Below, piece by piece: positions 6,028-6,047 of a stretch of 6,047 nucleotides of DNA. Origin of the DNA: Victivallaceae bacterium (GTDB taxonomy: Bacteria > Verrucomicrobiota > Lentisphaeria > Victivallales > Victivallaceae); contig JAQUOK010000219.1 of the NCBI GenBank assembly GCA_028717165.1, forward strand, positions 1 to 6,047. Reading direction: 5' to 3'. Made by a program: the position numbers and the translations under genes. Below the pieces are notes generated by a model. The model was not told the origin of the DNA and did not search any database. It saw only the letters and a list, made by a program, of their open reading frames with translations. The first letter of the stretch is position 1; every line of letters begins with the position of its first letter.

Positions 6028-6047
6028 ATGGGCCAATGTACCCTAAA
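6028..6047 (+). CDS. Start of an unidentified gene, cut by the window edge
   Basis: ATG at 6028 follows AAGGAA (6015-6020) with 7-base spacing, a good ribosome binding site. The visible codons read M-G-Q-C-T-L, then an incomplete Lys or Asn codon. Only six full codons are present, so the product cannot be identified. It would be transcribed divergently from the DUF1284-like gene. Confidence 0.45.

Overview
The window is a compact bacterial chromosomal segment with intact housekeeping-type genes and no transposase, CRISPR array or phage gene in view. The mix of families is an RhlB-type DEAD-box helicase, a DUF2851 protein, a small lipoprotein and a one-piece tmRNA whose encoded tag reads ANEEYALAA. 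With moderate GC, this suggests a Gram-negative bacterium, possibly of the Planctomycetes-Verrucomicrobia-Lentisphaerae group. That placement is an inference from family resemblance recalled from memory and is not demonstrated by the sequence alone.

Layout. Minus strand 5-1201: a full-length M20-family peptidase homologue that has lost most of its expected metal ligands and its catalytic glutamates. 1202-1433: an AT-rich divergent promoter region with a consensus -10 hexamer followed by a perfect-armed inverted repeat. Plus strand 1434-2921: a DEAD-box RNA helicase with a TTG start and a basic N-terminal extension of about 95 residues. 2922-3134: non-coding, holding an element of about 110 bp bounded by imperfect inverted repeats. 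3135-3584: a small predicted lipoprotein of unknown function, followed 37 bp later by a DUF2851 protein (3622-4920). 5034-5390: the tmRNA gene ssrA with its own promoter. Minus strand 5431-5895: a cysteine-rich DUF1284-like protein, convergent with ssrA. The last bases (6028-6047) look like the first codons of a gene that leaves the window, preceded by a hairpin that would bury its ribosome binding site.

How the genes relate. The helicase and tmRNA both act in RNA metabolism and translation quality control, but they sit in separate transcription units, so their proximity need not be functional. The lipoprotein and DUF2851 genes may be co-transcribed. I see no coherent new multi-gene system. 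The items most worth a second look are the pseudo-enzyme M20 protein, the nuclease-like N-terminal motif and four-cysteine tail of the DUF2851 protein, the inverted-repeat element, and the two regulatory-looking structures near the right edge.
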